DNA of 64,000 bases from Mycolicibacterium flavescens (GTDB taxonomy: Bacteria > Actinomycetota > Actinomycetes > Mycobacteriales > Mycobacteriaceae). Position 1 is the stretch's first letter, and every line of letters begins with the position of its first letter. Positions 1 through 8,700 of the stretch are shown one piece after another. The notes beneath the pieces were generated by a model that was not told the DNA's origin, searched no databases, and was given only the letters and a program-made list of their open reading frames with translations. Location of the stretch: NCBI GenBank assembly GCA_900637135.1, contig LR134353.1:496001-560000 (forward strand), read 5' to 3'. The position numbers and the translations under genes are program-made.

Positions 1-126
1 GCGCTTGTCCATCGGGTCGGCACCTGCGCCGAGCCCGAGGTGGTAGAGCTGAATGTCGCTGCTGGTCCAGGAAAACTCGGCCGCGGGAAGCTCGGCGCCG
101 AGCGCCTCGTCGAGATTGATGGGCAT
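1..126 (-). CDS. MaoC-like 2-enoyl-CoA hydratase, N-terminal fragment (Rv3538-like)
   Basis: Only the first 42 residues are in the window; the rest lies beyond base 1. The N-terminus (MPINLDEALGAEL, then FSWTSSDIQLYHLGLGAG) closely matches my recollection of M. tuberculosis Rv3538, a MaoC/hot-dog-fold enoyl-CoA hydratase (Hsd4B/ChsH3 type) proposed to act in sterol side-chain beta-oxidation. The ATG (124-126) lies three bases after the kstD TGA, so the two genes are almost certainly co-transcribed from the KstR-controlled kstD promoter. The hot-dog catalytic residues are outside the window and cannot be checked. Confidence 0.8.
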   Translation of the reverse strand, partial: MPINLDEALGAELPAAEFSWTSSDIQLYHLGLGAGADPMDKR

Positions 127-129
127 GCG

Positions 130-1812
130 TCAAGCCTTTCCGGCGATGTGTAGCGCTGCAAGGTATCCGAACGTCATCGCCGGACCGATGGTCCCACCCG
201 GGCCCGGGTAGGTGTGGCCCATCACCGGAGCGCTGACATTGCCCGCAGCATAGAGTCCCTCGATCACCGAGCCGTCGTCGCGCAGAGCACGGCCCTGCAC
301 GTCGGTCACCACGCCGCCCTTGGTACCAAGGTCGCCGGGCACCATCTTGGCCGCGTAGTAAGGCGGATGCGTGATCTCGCCGAGGTTCGGATTGGGCTTG
401 TTGGTCGGATCGCCGTAATACCGGTCGTAAGCGCTTTCGCCGCGCCTGAAGTCCTCGTCCACGCCCGAGCGCGCGAAGCCGTTGAAGCGCTCGACGGTGG
501 CCTTGAAGGCATCGACCGGCAGGCCGGTCTTTTCGGCCAGTTCCTCGAGCGTGCCCGCCGTGACGATCACGCCCGATTCCAACCACTTCTTCGGAATCCG
601 CTGTCCCGGTTGCAAACCGGCGAAGATATAACGGTCGCGGTACTGCTGATCGAACACCAGCCAAGCCGGGATGTTCTCGCCGGGCCCCGGACCCTGGCCG
701 TACTGCCCGCCGTACATGTGGTGGCATGCCTCGACGTAGGGCATCGACTCGTTCATGAACCGTTTGCCCGCCATGTTGACGATGATCGAGCCCGGCGAGT
801 TGCGTTCTGACAGCGCGAACCACGGGGCGCCGACCAGCGGCACCGTCGGCCCCCACCAGGCGTCCTCCATGACATCGAGTGCAGCGCCCAACTTCTCGGC
901 CGCGATGATGCCGTCGCCGGTGTTGGCCTTGGCGCCGACCGTCCATTCGGTGGTGATCGGGGCACGCTGGTACTTGACCCGCATCTGCTCGTTGTGTTCG
1001 AAGCCGCCCGAGCCGAGGATGACGCCGCGGCGGGCCCGGATCAGTTCGGGTTCAGCGGATTCCGGTGCGCTGGCATCGCGTACGTAGATGCCGCGCACGA
1101 CACCGTCCTCGACATAGAGGTCGGTCAGCGCGGTGTTCAGTCGAACCGGCACACCGGCTTCGCGCAGGCCGATGCGCAGCGGCGCGATCAACGCGCGGCC
1201 CATCCCGACCAGGTTCTTGCCGGTGGCCTTGGCCCACATCGTGCGCGCGCCGACCTTAAGGCTGCGCAGCACACCGCGCGGGTGCCGCTTGAGCTGGTTG
1301 AGCCGGACGTAATCCTGCTGCATGACAACCACGTTCAGCGGGACCTTGCCGTAGGGCGGCTCCAGCCCGGCAAGGTCTGGACCTAGCTTCTTGGCATCGA
1401 AGGGCTTCGGTTCGACCGAACGACCCGTCGGCTTGCCGCCCGGGGTCTCGGGGTAGTAGTCGGAGTAGCCCGGCACCCAGCACAGCTTGAGCGGTGAGTG
1501 CTTGAGCACGAAGGTCAACATCTCCGGGCCGCGATCGAGATAGGTGTCGATCTTCTCGGCGGGGACGACGTCGCCGATGATGTGGTGCAGGTACGTGCGG
1601 GCGGCGTCGGGAGTGTCTTTGACGCCGTCGCGCTTGAGGACCTCGTTGTTCGGGATCCAGACGCCACCACCTGACCGCGCAGTGGAACCACCGTAGTGCG
1701 GAGCCTTCTCGACGACTACTGTGGAAAGTCCCTGGTGGGCTGCGGTGAGCGCGGCGACCATACCGGCTGCGCCGCTGCCCACCACAATGACGTCGTACTC
1801 CTGACCAGTCAT
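130..1812 (-). CDS. kstD: 3-ketosteroid delta-1-dehydrogenase KstD
   Basis: This FAD flavoenzyme introduces the C1-C2 double bond into 3-ketosteroids such as androstenedione, which together with 9-alpha-hydroxylation triggers B-ring opening. The Rossmann FAD motif VVGSGAAG is at residues 10-17, and the C-terminal GHTYPGPGGTIG (about 532-543) carries the Tyr and Gly expected to polarise the substrate 3-keto group. I chose the ATG at 1810-1812 (560 residues); the frame extends 23 codons upstream to 1881, but that extension runs through the KstR operator and has no family character. A KstR box begins one base upstream of this ATG and no Shine-Dalgarno is visible, so the mRNA is probably leaderless. 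The gene is divergent from hsaE and followed at three bases by the MaoC hydratase gene. Confidence 0.95.
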   Translation of the reverse strand: MTGQEYDVIVVGSGAAGMVAALTAAHQGLSTVVVEKAPHYGGSTARSGGGVWIPNNEVLKRDGVKDTPDAARTYLHHIIGDVVPAEKIDTYLDRGPEMLTFVLKHSPLKLCWVPGYSDYYPETPGGKPTGRSVEPKPFDAKKLGPDLAGLEPPYGKVPLNVVVMQQDYVRLNQLKRHPRGVLRSLKVGARTMWAKATGKNLVGMGRALIAPLRIGLREAGVPVRLNTALTDLYVEDGVVRGIYVRDASAPESAEPELIRARRGVILGSGGFEHNEQMRVKYQRAPITTEWTVGAKANTGDGIIAAEKLGAALDVMEDAWWGPTVPLVGAPWFALSERNSPGSIIVNMAGKRFMNESMPYVEACHHMYGGQYGQGPGPGENIPAWLVFDQQYRDRYIFAGLQPGQRIPKKWLESGVIVTAGTLEELAEKTGLPVDAFKATVERFNGFARSGVDEDFRRGESAYDRYYGDPTNKPNPNLGEITHPPYYAAKMVPGDLGTKGGVVTDVQGRALRDDGSVIEGLYAAGNVSAPVMGHTYPGPGGTIGPAMTFGYLAALHIAGKA

Positions 1813-1813
1813 G

Positions 1814-1827
1814 TAGAACACGTTATA
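1814..1827. promoter_or_regulatory. KstR operator, kstD/hsaE divergent region
   Basis: TAGAACACGTTATA fits the KstR pattern TnnAACnnGTTnnA exactly. It lies in the 73-bp gap between kstD and hsaE and abuts the kstD start, so a single TetR-type repressor site probably controls both directions. KstR is known to be released by 3-oxo-cholestenoyl-CoA thioesters. Confidence 0.88.
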
Positions 1828-1885
1828 GAATTGCCCGGCCGACCCACAACCGCGCCGGTCAACAGAACAAGGGGACTTCATAAGG

Positions 1886-2671
1886 ATGCTCAGTGATCAG
1901 GTGCGCCAGCAGCTCGCCGCCGATCTCGCCCAGGCCGAGCGCAGCAAGGTTGCCATCCCGCCTCTGACCGACGGTCATCCGGACATGGACGTGGTCGATG
2001 CCTACGAGATACAGCTGCTCAACATCCGGCAGCGGGTCGCCGAAGGCGCCACGGTCATCGGCCACAAGGTCGGGCTGTCATCGAAGGCCATGCAGCAGAT
2101 GATGAACGTCGACGAACCCGATTACGGCCACCTGCTCGACGACATGGCCGTCCACGAGGACACCCCCGTCAAGTCAGCCGACTACCTCTATCCCCGCGTC
2201 GAGGTGGAGGTTGGATTCATCCTGGCCGACGATCTGCCCGGTGAAGGTTGCACCGAGGACGACGTCCTGGCAGCGACGGCCGCCTTCGCACCCGCCATCG
2301 AGTTGATCGACACCCGCATCACTGACTGGAAGATCAAACTCTGCGACACCATCGCCGACAACGCGTCCTCGGCGGGCTGGGTGCTGGGCGAGAACCGGGT
2401 TTCGCCGAAGGACATCGACATTACCGCGATCGACGCCGTGCTGACCCGCAACGGCGAGGTGGTGGCGAAGGGCCGCAGCGACGCGGTGCTGGGTAATCCG
2501 GTGACCGCGGTGGCGTGGCTGGCGCGCAAGGTCGACAGCTTCGGTGTCCGCCTCAAGGCCGGTGACATCGTGTTACCCGGCTCGTGCACCAAGGCGTTCG
2601 ACGCCACCCCCGGCGCCGATTACGTCGCAGACTTCGCCGGGCTCGGCTCGGTCCATCTGAGTTTCGAATAG
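1886..2671 (+). CDS. hsaE: 2-hydroxypenta/hexa-2,4-dienoate hydratase HsaE
   Basis: HsaE hydrates 2-hydroxyhexa-2,4-dienoate, the A-ring fragment released by HsaD, to 4-hydroxy-2-oxohexanoate. The 261-residue protein has the fumarylacetoacetase/4-oxalocrotonate decarboxylase fold, with VGHKVGLSS near residues 57-65, [15 protein letters not shown] (metal-site Glu residues) near 98-112, and [20 protein letters not shown] further on. The ATG at 1886 follows AAGGGG, and the N-terminus aligns with the M. tuberculosis protein as I recall it. It is first in the operon hsaE-hsaG-hsaF and is driven from the kstD/hsaE KstR region. Confidence 0.94.
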   Translation: MLSDQVRQQLAADLAQAERSKVAIPPLTDGHPDMDVVDAYEIQLLNIRQRVAEGATVIGHKVGLSSKAMQQMMNVDEPDYGHLLDDMAVHEDTPVKSADYLYPRVEVEVGFILADDLPGEGCTEDDVLAATAAFAPAIELIDTRITDWKIKLCDTIADNASSAGWVLGENRVSPKDIDITAIDAVLTRNGEVVAKGRSDAVLGNPVTAVAWLARKVDSFGVRLKAGDIVLPGSCTKAFDATPGADYVADFAGLGSVHLSFE

Positions 2672-2678
2672 GAGCGTC

Positions 2679-3593
2679 ATGCCTAAAGCAAGCGTCGCGA
2701 TCGTCGGGTCGGGCAACATCAGCACCGATCTGCTGTACAAACTGCTGCGTTCGGAGTGGCTGGAACCGCGCTGGATGATCGGCATCGACCCGGAGAGCGA
2801 GGGCCTGGCACGCGCCCGCAAGCTCGGGCTGGAGACCTCACACGAAGGGGTCGACTGGCTGCTGGCCCAAAGCGAGAAACCCGACATGGTCTTCGAGGCC
2901 ACCAGCGCCTACGTGCACCGAGACGCCGCGCCGAAATACGCCGACGCCGGGATCCGCGCGATCGACCTGACACCCGCGGCCATTGGGCCCGGTGTGATCC
3001 CGCCGGCCAACCTGCGCGATCACCTCGACGCGCCGAACGTCAACATGGTCACCTGCGGCGGGCAGGCGACCATCCCGATCGTGTACGCGGTTTCTCGCGC
3101 GGTAGAGGTGCCCTACGCCGAGATCGTGGCGTCGGTGTCGTCGGCGTCGGCCGGCCCGGGCACGCGCGCCAACATCGACGAGTTCACCAAGACCACCAGC
3201 GCTGGTGTGCAGAACATCGGCGGCGCCCAGCGGGGCAAGGCGATCATCATCCTCAACCCGGCCGAGCCGCCGATGATCATGCGCGACACCATCTTCTGCG
3301 CGATCCCCGAGGACGCCGACCACGACGCGATCACGCAGTCGATCAAGGATGTGGTTGCCGAGGTGCAGACCTACGTGCCCGGCTACCGGCTACTCAACGA
3401 ACCGCAGTTCGACGAGCCGTCGGTGGTCAACGGTGGTCAGCACGTCGTCACCACGTTCATCGAAGTCGAGGGTGCGGGCGACTACCTGCCGCCCTACGCT
3501 GGAAACCTGGACATCATGACCGCCGCGGCGGCCAAGGTCGGCGAGGAAATCGCGAAGGAATCGCTGGCTGTGCAGGCAGGAGGCCAGGCATGA
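2679..3593 (+). CDS. hsaG: Acylating propanal/acetaldehyde dehydrogenase HsaG
   Basis: HsaG oxidises the aldehyde made by HsaF (propanal from cholesterol ring A) to its CoA thioester using NAD+ and CoA. The 304-residue protein has an N-terminal Rossmann motif VGSGNIS (9-15) and the catalytic cysteine in [10 protein letters not shown] (Cys126). It begins seven bases after hsaE and its TGA overlaps the hsaF ATG by four bases. Family members form a complex with the aldolase and channel the volatile aldehyde, which fits this strict pairing. Confidence 0.94.
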   Translation: MPKASVAIVGSGNISTDLLYKLLRSEWLEPRWMIGIDPESEGLARARKLGLETSHEGVDWLLAQSEKPDMVFEATSAYVHRDAAPKYADAGIRAIDLTPAAIGPGVIPPANLRDHLDAPNVNMVTCGGQATIPIVYAVSRAVEVPYAEIVASVSSASAGPGTRANIDEFTKTTSAGVQNIGGAQRGKAIIILNPAEPPMIMRDTIFCAIPEDADHDAITQSIKDVVAEVQTYVPGYRLLNEPQFDEPSVVNGGQHVVTTFIEVEGAGDYLPPYAGNLDIMTAAAAKVGEEIAKESLAVQAGGQA

Positions 3594-4645
3594 GCACGCA
3601 GGAGATCTACTTCAACCCGATCTGGGACGTCCGGATGACGGACACGTCGCTGCGCGACGGCAGCCACCACAAGCGGCACCAGTTCACCAAGGACGAAGTG
3701 CACGCGATCGTCGCGGCCCTGGACGCCGCCGGTGTGCCGGTCATCGAGGTGACCCATGGCGACGGTCTCGGCGGGTCGAGCTTCAACTACGGCTTCTCGA
3801 AAACCCCCGAGCAGGAGCTGATCAAGCTGGCCGCCGAGACGGCCACCGAATCCAAGATCGCGTTCCTGATGCTGCCGGGCGTGGGGACCAAGGAGGACAT
3901 CAAGGAGGCGCAGAACAACGGCGGCTCGATCTGCCGGATCGCCACCCACTGCACCGAGGCCGACGTCTCGATCCAGCACTTCGGGCTGGCCCGCGAACTG
4001 GGCCTGGAGACCGTCGGCTTCCTGATGATGAGCCACACGATCCCGCCGGAGAAGCTCGCCAAGCAAGCGCGCATCATGGCCGACGCCGGCTGTCAGTGCG
4101 TGTACGTGGTCGACTCAGCGGGCGCCCTGGTGCTCGAAGGCGTACGGGACCGGGTCGCGGCGCTGGTGGCGGAGCTGGGCGACGATGCGCAAGTCGGTTT
4201 TCATGGCCACGAGAACCTCGGCCTCGGTGTCGCGAACTCGATCGAGGCAGTGCGTGCGGGCGCCAAGCAGATCGACGGGTCGTGCCGCCGGTTCGGCGCG
4301 GGTGCGGGTAACGCGCCGGTGGAGGCGCTGATCGGCGTGTTCGACAAGATCGGTGTCAAGACCGGTATCGACTTCTTCGACATCGCCGATGCGGCCGAGG
4401 AGGTTGTCGCACCGGCGATGCCGGCCGAGTGCCTGCTGGACCGCAACGCGCTGATCATGGGCTACTCGGGTGTGTACTCCAGCTTTCTCAAGCACGCCAT
4501 CCGCCAGTCCGAGCGCTACGGCGTGCCCGCGCACAAGCTGCTGCACCGTGCGGGCCAGCGCAAGCTGATCGGGGGCCAGGAGGATCAGCTGATCGACATC
4601 GCGCTGGAGATCAAGCGCGAACAGGACGCCGCCAAGACCGGCTAG
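3590..4645 (+). CDS. hsaF: 4-hydroxy-2-oxovalerate/oxohexanoate aldolase HsaF
   Basis: HsaF is a class II pyruvate aldolase that splits 4-hydroxy-2-oxohexanoate into pyruvate and propanal, which passes to HsaG. From the ATG overlapping the hsaG stop it is 351 residues. The TIM-barrel entrance motif [12 protein letters not shown] is at 19-30 (Arg22 and Asp23, with the catalytic-base histidine following), and HGHENLGLG carries the two metal-ligand histidines. The C-terminus ends in the HsaG-contacting communication domain typical of the DmpG family. A much longer open frame through this region is a shadow extension. Confidence 0.94.
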   Translation: MSTQEIYFNPIWDVRMTDTSLRDGSHHKRHQFTKDEVHAIVAALDAAGVPVIEVTHGDGLGGSSFNYGFSKTPEQELIKLAAETATESKIAFLMLPGVGTKEDIKEAQNNGGSICRIATHCTEADVSIQHFGLARELGLETVGFLMMSHTIPPEKLAKQARIMADAGCQCVYVVDSAGALVLEGVRDRVAALVAELGDDAQVGFHGHENLGLGVANSIEAVRAGAKQIDGSCRRFGAGAGNAPVEALIGVFDKIGVKTGIDFFDIADAAEEVVAPAMPAECLLDRNALIMGYSGVYSSFLKHAIRQSERYGVPAHKLLHRAGQRKLIGGQEDQLIDIALEIKREQDAAKTG

Positions 4646-4734
4646 CTCGCCTGCAGCCGTCGCACCCGGGGCGGTACTACGCTCACGATCGCGCGGTCCT
4701 TTCCGGTTCGATCGCCTCTGACGACGGAGATGCC

Positions 4735-5421
4735 CTGAGCGACCACCTGACGGCAGTCGCCGCCGCGGCCCGCGTCGCCGACCTCAAGCCCCGCGCCCGC
4801 GGCTGGATCCATCTCGGTGCGGCTGGCATCGCGGCGGTGGCAGGGGCGGCGCTCGTATCGGTCGCATGGACCGCCGGGTCACCGCGAGCGGGCGGGGCCG
4901 CGCTCGTCTACGTCGTCGCGATGGTCGCCATGTTCTGCGTCAGTGCGACGTACCACCGCGTGACCTGGGTGTCCGCGGCCGCCGAGAAGTGGATGATGCG
5001 TCTTGACCATTCGGCGGTGTTCGTGTTCATCGCGGCCACCTACACCCCGCTGGCGCTGATCGCCATGCCGCCGCGCAGTGGGGTGATCATGCTGACCATC
5101 GTGTGGATGGGGGCGACCGCCGGCGTGGTGCTCAAGATGCTGTGGCCGTCGACGCCCCGATGGGTCGGGTTGCCGCTGTATCTGATGCTCGGCTACGTCG
5201 CCGTCTGGTTCGCCGAGGTGCTGCTGCACGGCGCCGGGTTCGCAGCGGTGGCGCTGCTGGTGGCAGGCGCGGTGCTCTACAACATCGGAGCCCTGTTCTA
5301 CGGCGCCCGGTGGCCGAACCCGTGGCCGCACACGTTCGGTCACCACGAGCTGTTCCATTCGTGCACCGCCGTCGCCGCGGCTTGTCACTTCGCCGCGATC
5401 TGGCTTGTCGTGTCCCAATAA
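4735..5421 (+). CDS. Hemolysin III family (YqfA-type) membrane protein
   Basis: This is a seven-helix membrane protein of the hemolysin III/PAQR-like superfamily, with conserved polar positions SATYHR, LDHSAVFVFIAATYTPL and a C-terminal FGHHELFHSC..ACH cluster that could bind a metal. Family members have hydrolase-like folds; the haemolysin name is historical. No ATG, GTG or TTG exists in frame before the first helix. CTG at 4735 is preceded by GGAG (4726-4729) at good spacing and gives 228 residues, the usual family length, so I take it as the start with moderate certainty. It follows hsaF by 89 bases and is probably not part of steroid metabolism. Confidence 0.78.
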   Translation: MSDHLTAVAAAARVADLKPRARGWIHLGAAGIAAVAGAALVSVAWTAGSPRAGGAALVYVVAMVAMFCVSATYHRVTWVSAAAEKWMMRLDHSAVFVFIAATYTPLALIAMPPRSGVIMLTIVWMGATAGVVLKMLWPSTPRWVGLPLYLMLGYVAVWFAEVLLHGAGFAAVALLVAGAVLYNIGALFYGARWPNPWPHTFGHHELFHSCTAVAAACHFAAIWLVVSQ

Positions 5422-5437
5422 GACGCTGGAGCGAGGG

Positions 5438-6073
5438 TTAGCCGGCTCGGCTGCGCCGCTTCCCAACCAGCCACACCGCGATCAGGGCAGCGGCGACGGC
5501 CAGTACCGCGTACTGGTAGCGAGATGTCCAGGTGGACACGGTTTCCCAGTTGTCGCCCAACTGATAGCCGGCGACCACGAGCAGGCTGTTCCAGGCCGCG
5601 CTGCCCGCCGTCGTCAGTGCGAGGAATTGGACGAACGGCATGCAGTAGATCCCGGCGGGAACCGAGACCAGGCTTCGGACCACCGGGATCATGCGCCCGA
5701 ACAGCACCGCCCGAGATCCGTGGCGGCGGAACCACGCCTCGCTTCGCGTCAGGTCGTCACCGGAGAAGAACGGCAGTCGCCGCGCCAACCGGTGGACCCG
5801 GTCGCGTCCGAGGCGGGCGCCGACCAGATACAGCACGATGGCGCCCACCACGGAACCTGCCGTGGTCCCGACAATGGCTTCCCACAGCGCCATCTCGCCT
5901 CGCGCGGCGGACAGACCCGCCAACGGCAGGATGATCTCGCTCGGCAGCGGCGGGAAGACGTTCTCCGCGGCGATGACAGCCCCGGCGCCGATGCCGCCGA
6001 GCCGCTCCATCAGCGACACCGCCCAGCCGGCCACACCTCCGACGGCGGGGGTTGCCTGCGCGAAAACGGTCAA
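5438..6073 (-). CDS. DedA family membrane protein (SNARE-associated/VTT domain)
   Basis: The 211-residue protein has four to five hydrophobic segments. The family hallmarks ENVFPPLPSEIILPLAGL (near 38-55), GRDRVHRLARRLPFFSGDD and FGRMIPVVRSLVSVPAG (the conserved Arg/Pro re-entrant segment) are all present. DedA proteins act in lipid-carrier (undecaprenyl phosphate or phospholipid) flipping and envelope homeostasis. The start is TTG at 6073 with GAGGGA upstream; ATG at 6010 is an alternative but would remove part of the first segment. It converges with the hemolysin III gene 16 bases away. Confidence 0.85.
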   Translation of the reverse strand: MTVFAQATPAVGGVAGWAVSLMERLGGIGAGAVIAAENVFPPLPSEIILPLAGLSAARGEMALWEAIVGTTAGSVVGAIVLYLVGARLGRDRVHRLARRLPFFSGDDLTRSEAWFRRHGSRAVLFGRMIPVVRSLVSVPAGIYCMPFVQFLALTTAGSAAWNSLLVVAGYQLGDNWETVSTWTSRYQYAVLAVAAALIAVWLVGKRRSRAG

Positions 6074-6379
6074 TGTGCGGTTCCCTCAGAGGCGCGAACG
6101 TGGGTTACCCGCACGTCTGATCGCGATTTGGCGTGCGGGTAACCCACGTTCGCGGGCGTCACGGCGACGCTTCGGACATTCGGCGACAGCCGGGCAGTCG
6201 AACATTGAATGCGCTTGTCGTGTTGTGCCGTAACCATTTCCGCAGCGACACCGGAACCGGACCATCGTCATACCCGCTCTCGGCCTAGGGACACAGGCGT
6301 CGAATACCCTTTAGGCCCGGATGCAACCCCTTCATCACACCGGGTCGAAACTGTCGCACCCTCGGGGCACGATGAAGCG
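6074..6379. other. Divergent intergenic region (306 bp) between dedA-type gene and rqlH
   Basis: No coding region is supported here. It holds the promoters for both flanking genes and one striking element, the 23-bp perfect inverted repeat at 6093-6154. A weaker GGCCTA...TAGGCC pairing lies near 6283-6320. I see no KstR box and no convincing -35/-10 pair. Confidence 0.6.
6093..6154. repeat. Perfect 23-bp inverted repeat
   Basis: The left arm 6093-6115 (CGCGAACGTGGGTTACCCGC followed by ACG) is the exact reverse complement of the right arm 6132-6154, separated by 16 bases. It sits upstream of both divergently transcribed neighbours, so it is not an ordinary transcription terminator. It could be a dispersed palindromic intergenic element, a large cruciform or protein-binding site, or a structured 5' leader. 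Copy number in the genome would discriminate. Confidence 0.9.
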
Positions 6380-8458
6380 GTGACCAACCGCGCGCAGGCC
6401 CAGGACATCCTCGAGCAGCTGGCCGGTCCGCAGGCCGTGCTGCGTGACGACCAGTGGACCGCGATCGAGGCGCTGGTGGTCTACCGCCGCCGCGCACTGG
6501 TCGTGCAGCGCACCGGTTGGGGCAAGTCCGCGGTCTACTTCATCGCCGCCAAGCTGCTGCGCGCCGCAGGCCACGGCCCGACGGTGATCGTCTCGCCGCT
6601 GCTGGCGTTGATGCGCAACCAGGTCGCCGCCGCCGACCGCGCCGGCGTGCACGCCGCCACCATCAACTCCAGCAACGTCACCGAGTGGGACGAGATCCAC
6701 CAGCGGGTACGCGGTGGCGAACTCGACGTGCTACTGGTCAGCCCAGAGCGGTTGAACAATCCCGACTTTCGCGATGCGGTGTTGCCCGCACTGGCGCACG
6801 ACGCCGGGCTGGTCGTCGTCGACGAGGCACACTGCGTGTCCGATTGGGGCCACGACTTTCGGCCCGACTACCGGCGGATCCGCACTTTGATCGCCGAACT
6901 CGGCGCCGACATCCCGGTGCTGGCAACCACCGCCACCGCCAACGACCGGGTGGTCGACGACGTCGCGGCCCAGTTGGGCGTCGGCGGCGGCGACACTTTG
7001 GTGCTGCGGGGCGGACTGGACCGCGAGTCGTTGCGGCTGTCGGTCGTCAACGCCGGCAACCCTGCGCAACGCGCGGCTTGGCTTGCTGCACAACTTGATT
7101 CGTTGCCCGGCTCCGGGATCGTGTACACGTTGACCGTCGCGCAGGCGCACGACTTCGCCGCGTTGCTGCGTGAAGGAGGCCATGCGGTTGCGGCCTACAC
7201 CGGCTCGACCGAAGCCGCCGAGCGCGAACAACTCGAGGCCGACCTGCTGGCCAACCGGGTGAAGGCGTTGATCGCGACGTCGGCGCTCGGTATGGGCTTC
7301 GATAAACCCGACCTCGGATTCGTTGTGCACCTCGGTGCGCCGTCCTCGCCGATCGCGTACTACCAGCAGGTGGGCCGCGCCGGCCGGTCGACGGCCAGCG
7401 CCGAGGTGATCCTGCTGCCGGGCCGTGAGGATCAGGATGTCTGGCGTTACTTCTCGTCGGTGGCGTTCCCGTCGGAAGCGATGGTGCGCAACGTGATTCG
7501 TGCCCTGGATTCGGAGCGGCCGCAGTCAACGGCCGCATTGGAGCCGATGGTCGACCTCAACCGGACGCGGCTGGAGATGGTGCTGAAGGTGCTCGATGTC
7601 GACGGGGCGGTGCGGCGGGTGAAGGGCGGCTGGGTCGGAACGGGCCGGGAGTGGGTGTACGACGATGCCCGCTATCGCAATCTCGACGAGGCGCGCAAAC
7701 GTGAGCAGCAGGCGATGCTCGACTATCAGGTGACCGACGGCTGCCGCATGGCGTTCCTGCGCGCTCAGCTCGATGACCCCGAACTGGCCGAGGGAGAGCG
7801 GTGCGGCCGCTGCGACAACTGCACAGGTTCGCGCTATGACGCCACGGTCGATGCCGCCGCCGTGGAGGACACCCGCACGCGGCTCATGCGGCCCGGGATC
7901 GAACTGACGCCGCGCAAACAGTGGCCCTCGGGGCTTGGCGTTCTCGGGTTGGACCTCAAGGGCAAGATCTCCGACGGTCCGGAACCCGGTCGAGCGATCG
8001 GAAGGCTGACCGATCTCGGTTGGGGCGCGCGGCTGCGGCGGCTGCTCGACGAACCGGATGCCGAGGCGTCCGACGACGTGGTGCAGGCCGCCGTGCAGGT
8101 GCTGGCGGCGTGGGATTGGAAGAACCGCCCGACCGCGGTGATGGGGCTCGACTCCGAGACGCATCCGCTGTTGATCACGTCGCTGGCCCGGGCACTCGCC
8201 CGGCTCGGCCGGCTGACCGACCTGGGTGTGCTCCGCTATGCGCCCGGGCGTAGGCCGGTGACCGCGGCGAACTCGGCCTACCGCGTGGCCGCGCTGAACG
8301 GCGCGTGGGAAATCCCGGATCTGCCTGGGCTCGACGGTCCGGTGCTGCTCGTCGACGACGTCACCGACACGGGGTGGACGCTGACGATGGCATCACGACT
8401 GGTCAGATCGGCCGGGGCGCCCGAGGTGCTGCCGTTCGCGCTGGCCAGCGTGAGCTGA
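6380..8458 (+). CDS. rqlH: RecQ-like 3'-5' DNA helicase RqlH with PRTase-like tail
   Basis: This superfamily 2 helicase unwinds duplex DNA 3' to 5' using ATP. Walker A GWGKS is at 46-50, the DEAH box VVVDEAHCVSDWGHD is near 145-159, and the helicase C-terminal motif QQVGRAGRS follows. The RecQ zinc module has Cys near 454, 474, 477 and 480 (ERCGRCDNCTG). There is no HRDC domain; the C-terminus instead carries a type I phosphoribosyltransferase signature, VDDVTDTGWT near 658-667. That composition and the 692-residue length match M. smegmatis RqlH (about 691 residues) as described by Shuman and colleagues. I chose GTG 6380; the open frame runs up to 6209 but that part is intergenic in character. 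Confidence 0.88.
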   Translation: MTNRAQAQDILEQLAGPQAVLRDDQWTAIEALVVYRRRALVVQRTGWGKSAVYFIAAKLLRAAGHGPTVIVSPLLALMRNQVAAADRAGVHAATINSSNVTEWDEIHQRVRGGELDVLLVSPERLNNPDFRDAVLPALAHDAGLVVVDEAHCVSDWGHDFRPDYRRIRTLIAELGADIPVLATTATANDRVVDDVAAQLGVGGGDTLVLRGGLDRESLRLSVVNAGNPAQRAAWLAAQLDSLPGSGIVYTLTVAQAHDFAALLREGGHAVAAYTGSTEAAEREQLEADLLANRVKALIATSALGMGFDKPDLGFVVHLGAPSSPIAYYQQVGRAGRSTASAEVILLPGREDQDVWRYFSSVAFPSEAMVRNVIRALDSERPQSTAALEPMVDLNRTRLEMVLKVLDVDGAVRRVKGGWVGTGREWVYDDARYRNLDEARKREQQAMLDYQVTDGCRMAFLRAQLDDPELAEGERCGRCDNCTGSRYDATVDAAAVEDTRTRLMRPGIELTPRKQWPSGLGVLGLDLKGKISDGPEPGRAIGRLTDLGWGARLRRLLDEPDAEASDDVVQAAVQVLAAWDWKNRPTAVMGLDSETHPLLITSLARALARLGRLTDLGVLRYAPGRRPVTAANSAYRVAALNGAWEIPDLPGLDGPVLLVDDVTDTGWTLTMASRLVRSAGAPEVLPFALASVS

Positions 8459-8532
8459 GGGTTCTCGTCGGGGACGTGATCGGGTTGCTCGCCAGCGTGA
8501 AGTGCGGTTTCAGCGTCGGCGCGGGCGCTTAG

Positions 8533-8571
8533 CGGGTTGTTTGCACGCACCGGATGCGTGCGATCAACCCG
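8533..8571 (+). terminator. Two-tier hairpin downstream of rqlH
   Basis: The outer arms CGGGTTG (8533-8539) and CAACCCG (8565-8571) enclose inner arms GCACGCA (8543-8549) and TGCGTGC (8555-8561), separated by a symmetrical 3x3 internal loop and closed by a five-base loop. It lies 75 bases past the rqlH stop with no U-tract, as is common for mycobacterial terminators. It could equally be a leader structure for the hemophore gene 130 bases further on. Confidence 0.5.
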
Positions 8572-8700
8572 TTGGTGGCGAGCGCTGGGGCTTGCTGACA
8601 CCCGAAAAACGCCGTCTGTACTGGCGCTGTTTAGCCCGCCCCCCGGGCCGGTTACGCATTACGGAGCGGCCACCGTGTCGCAGACCAAAGGAGTGATTCG

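Noticed and set aside
2756..3589. An upstream extension of the hsaF frame by 278 codons through hsaG
   Set aside because: Out-of-frame reading of hsaG; the ATG at 3590 overlapping the hsaG stop gives the exact family N-terminus.
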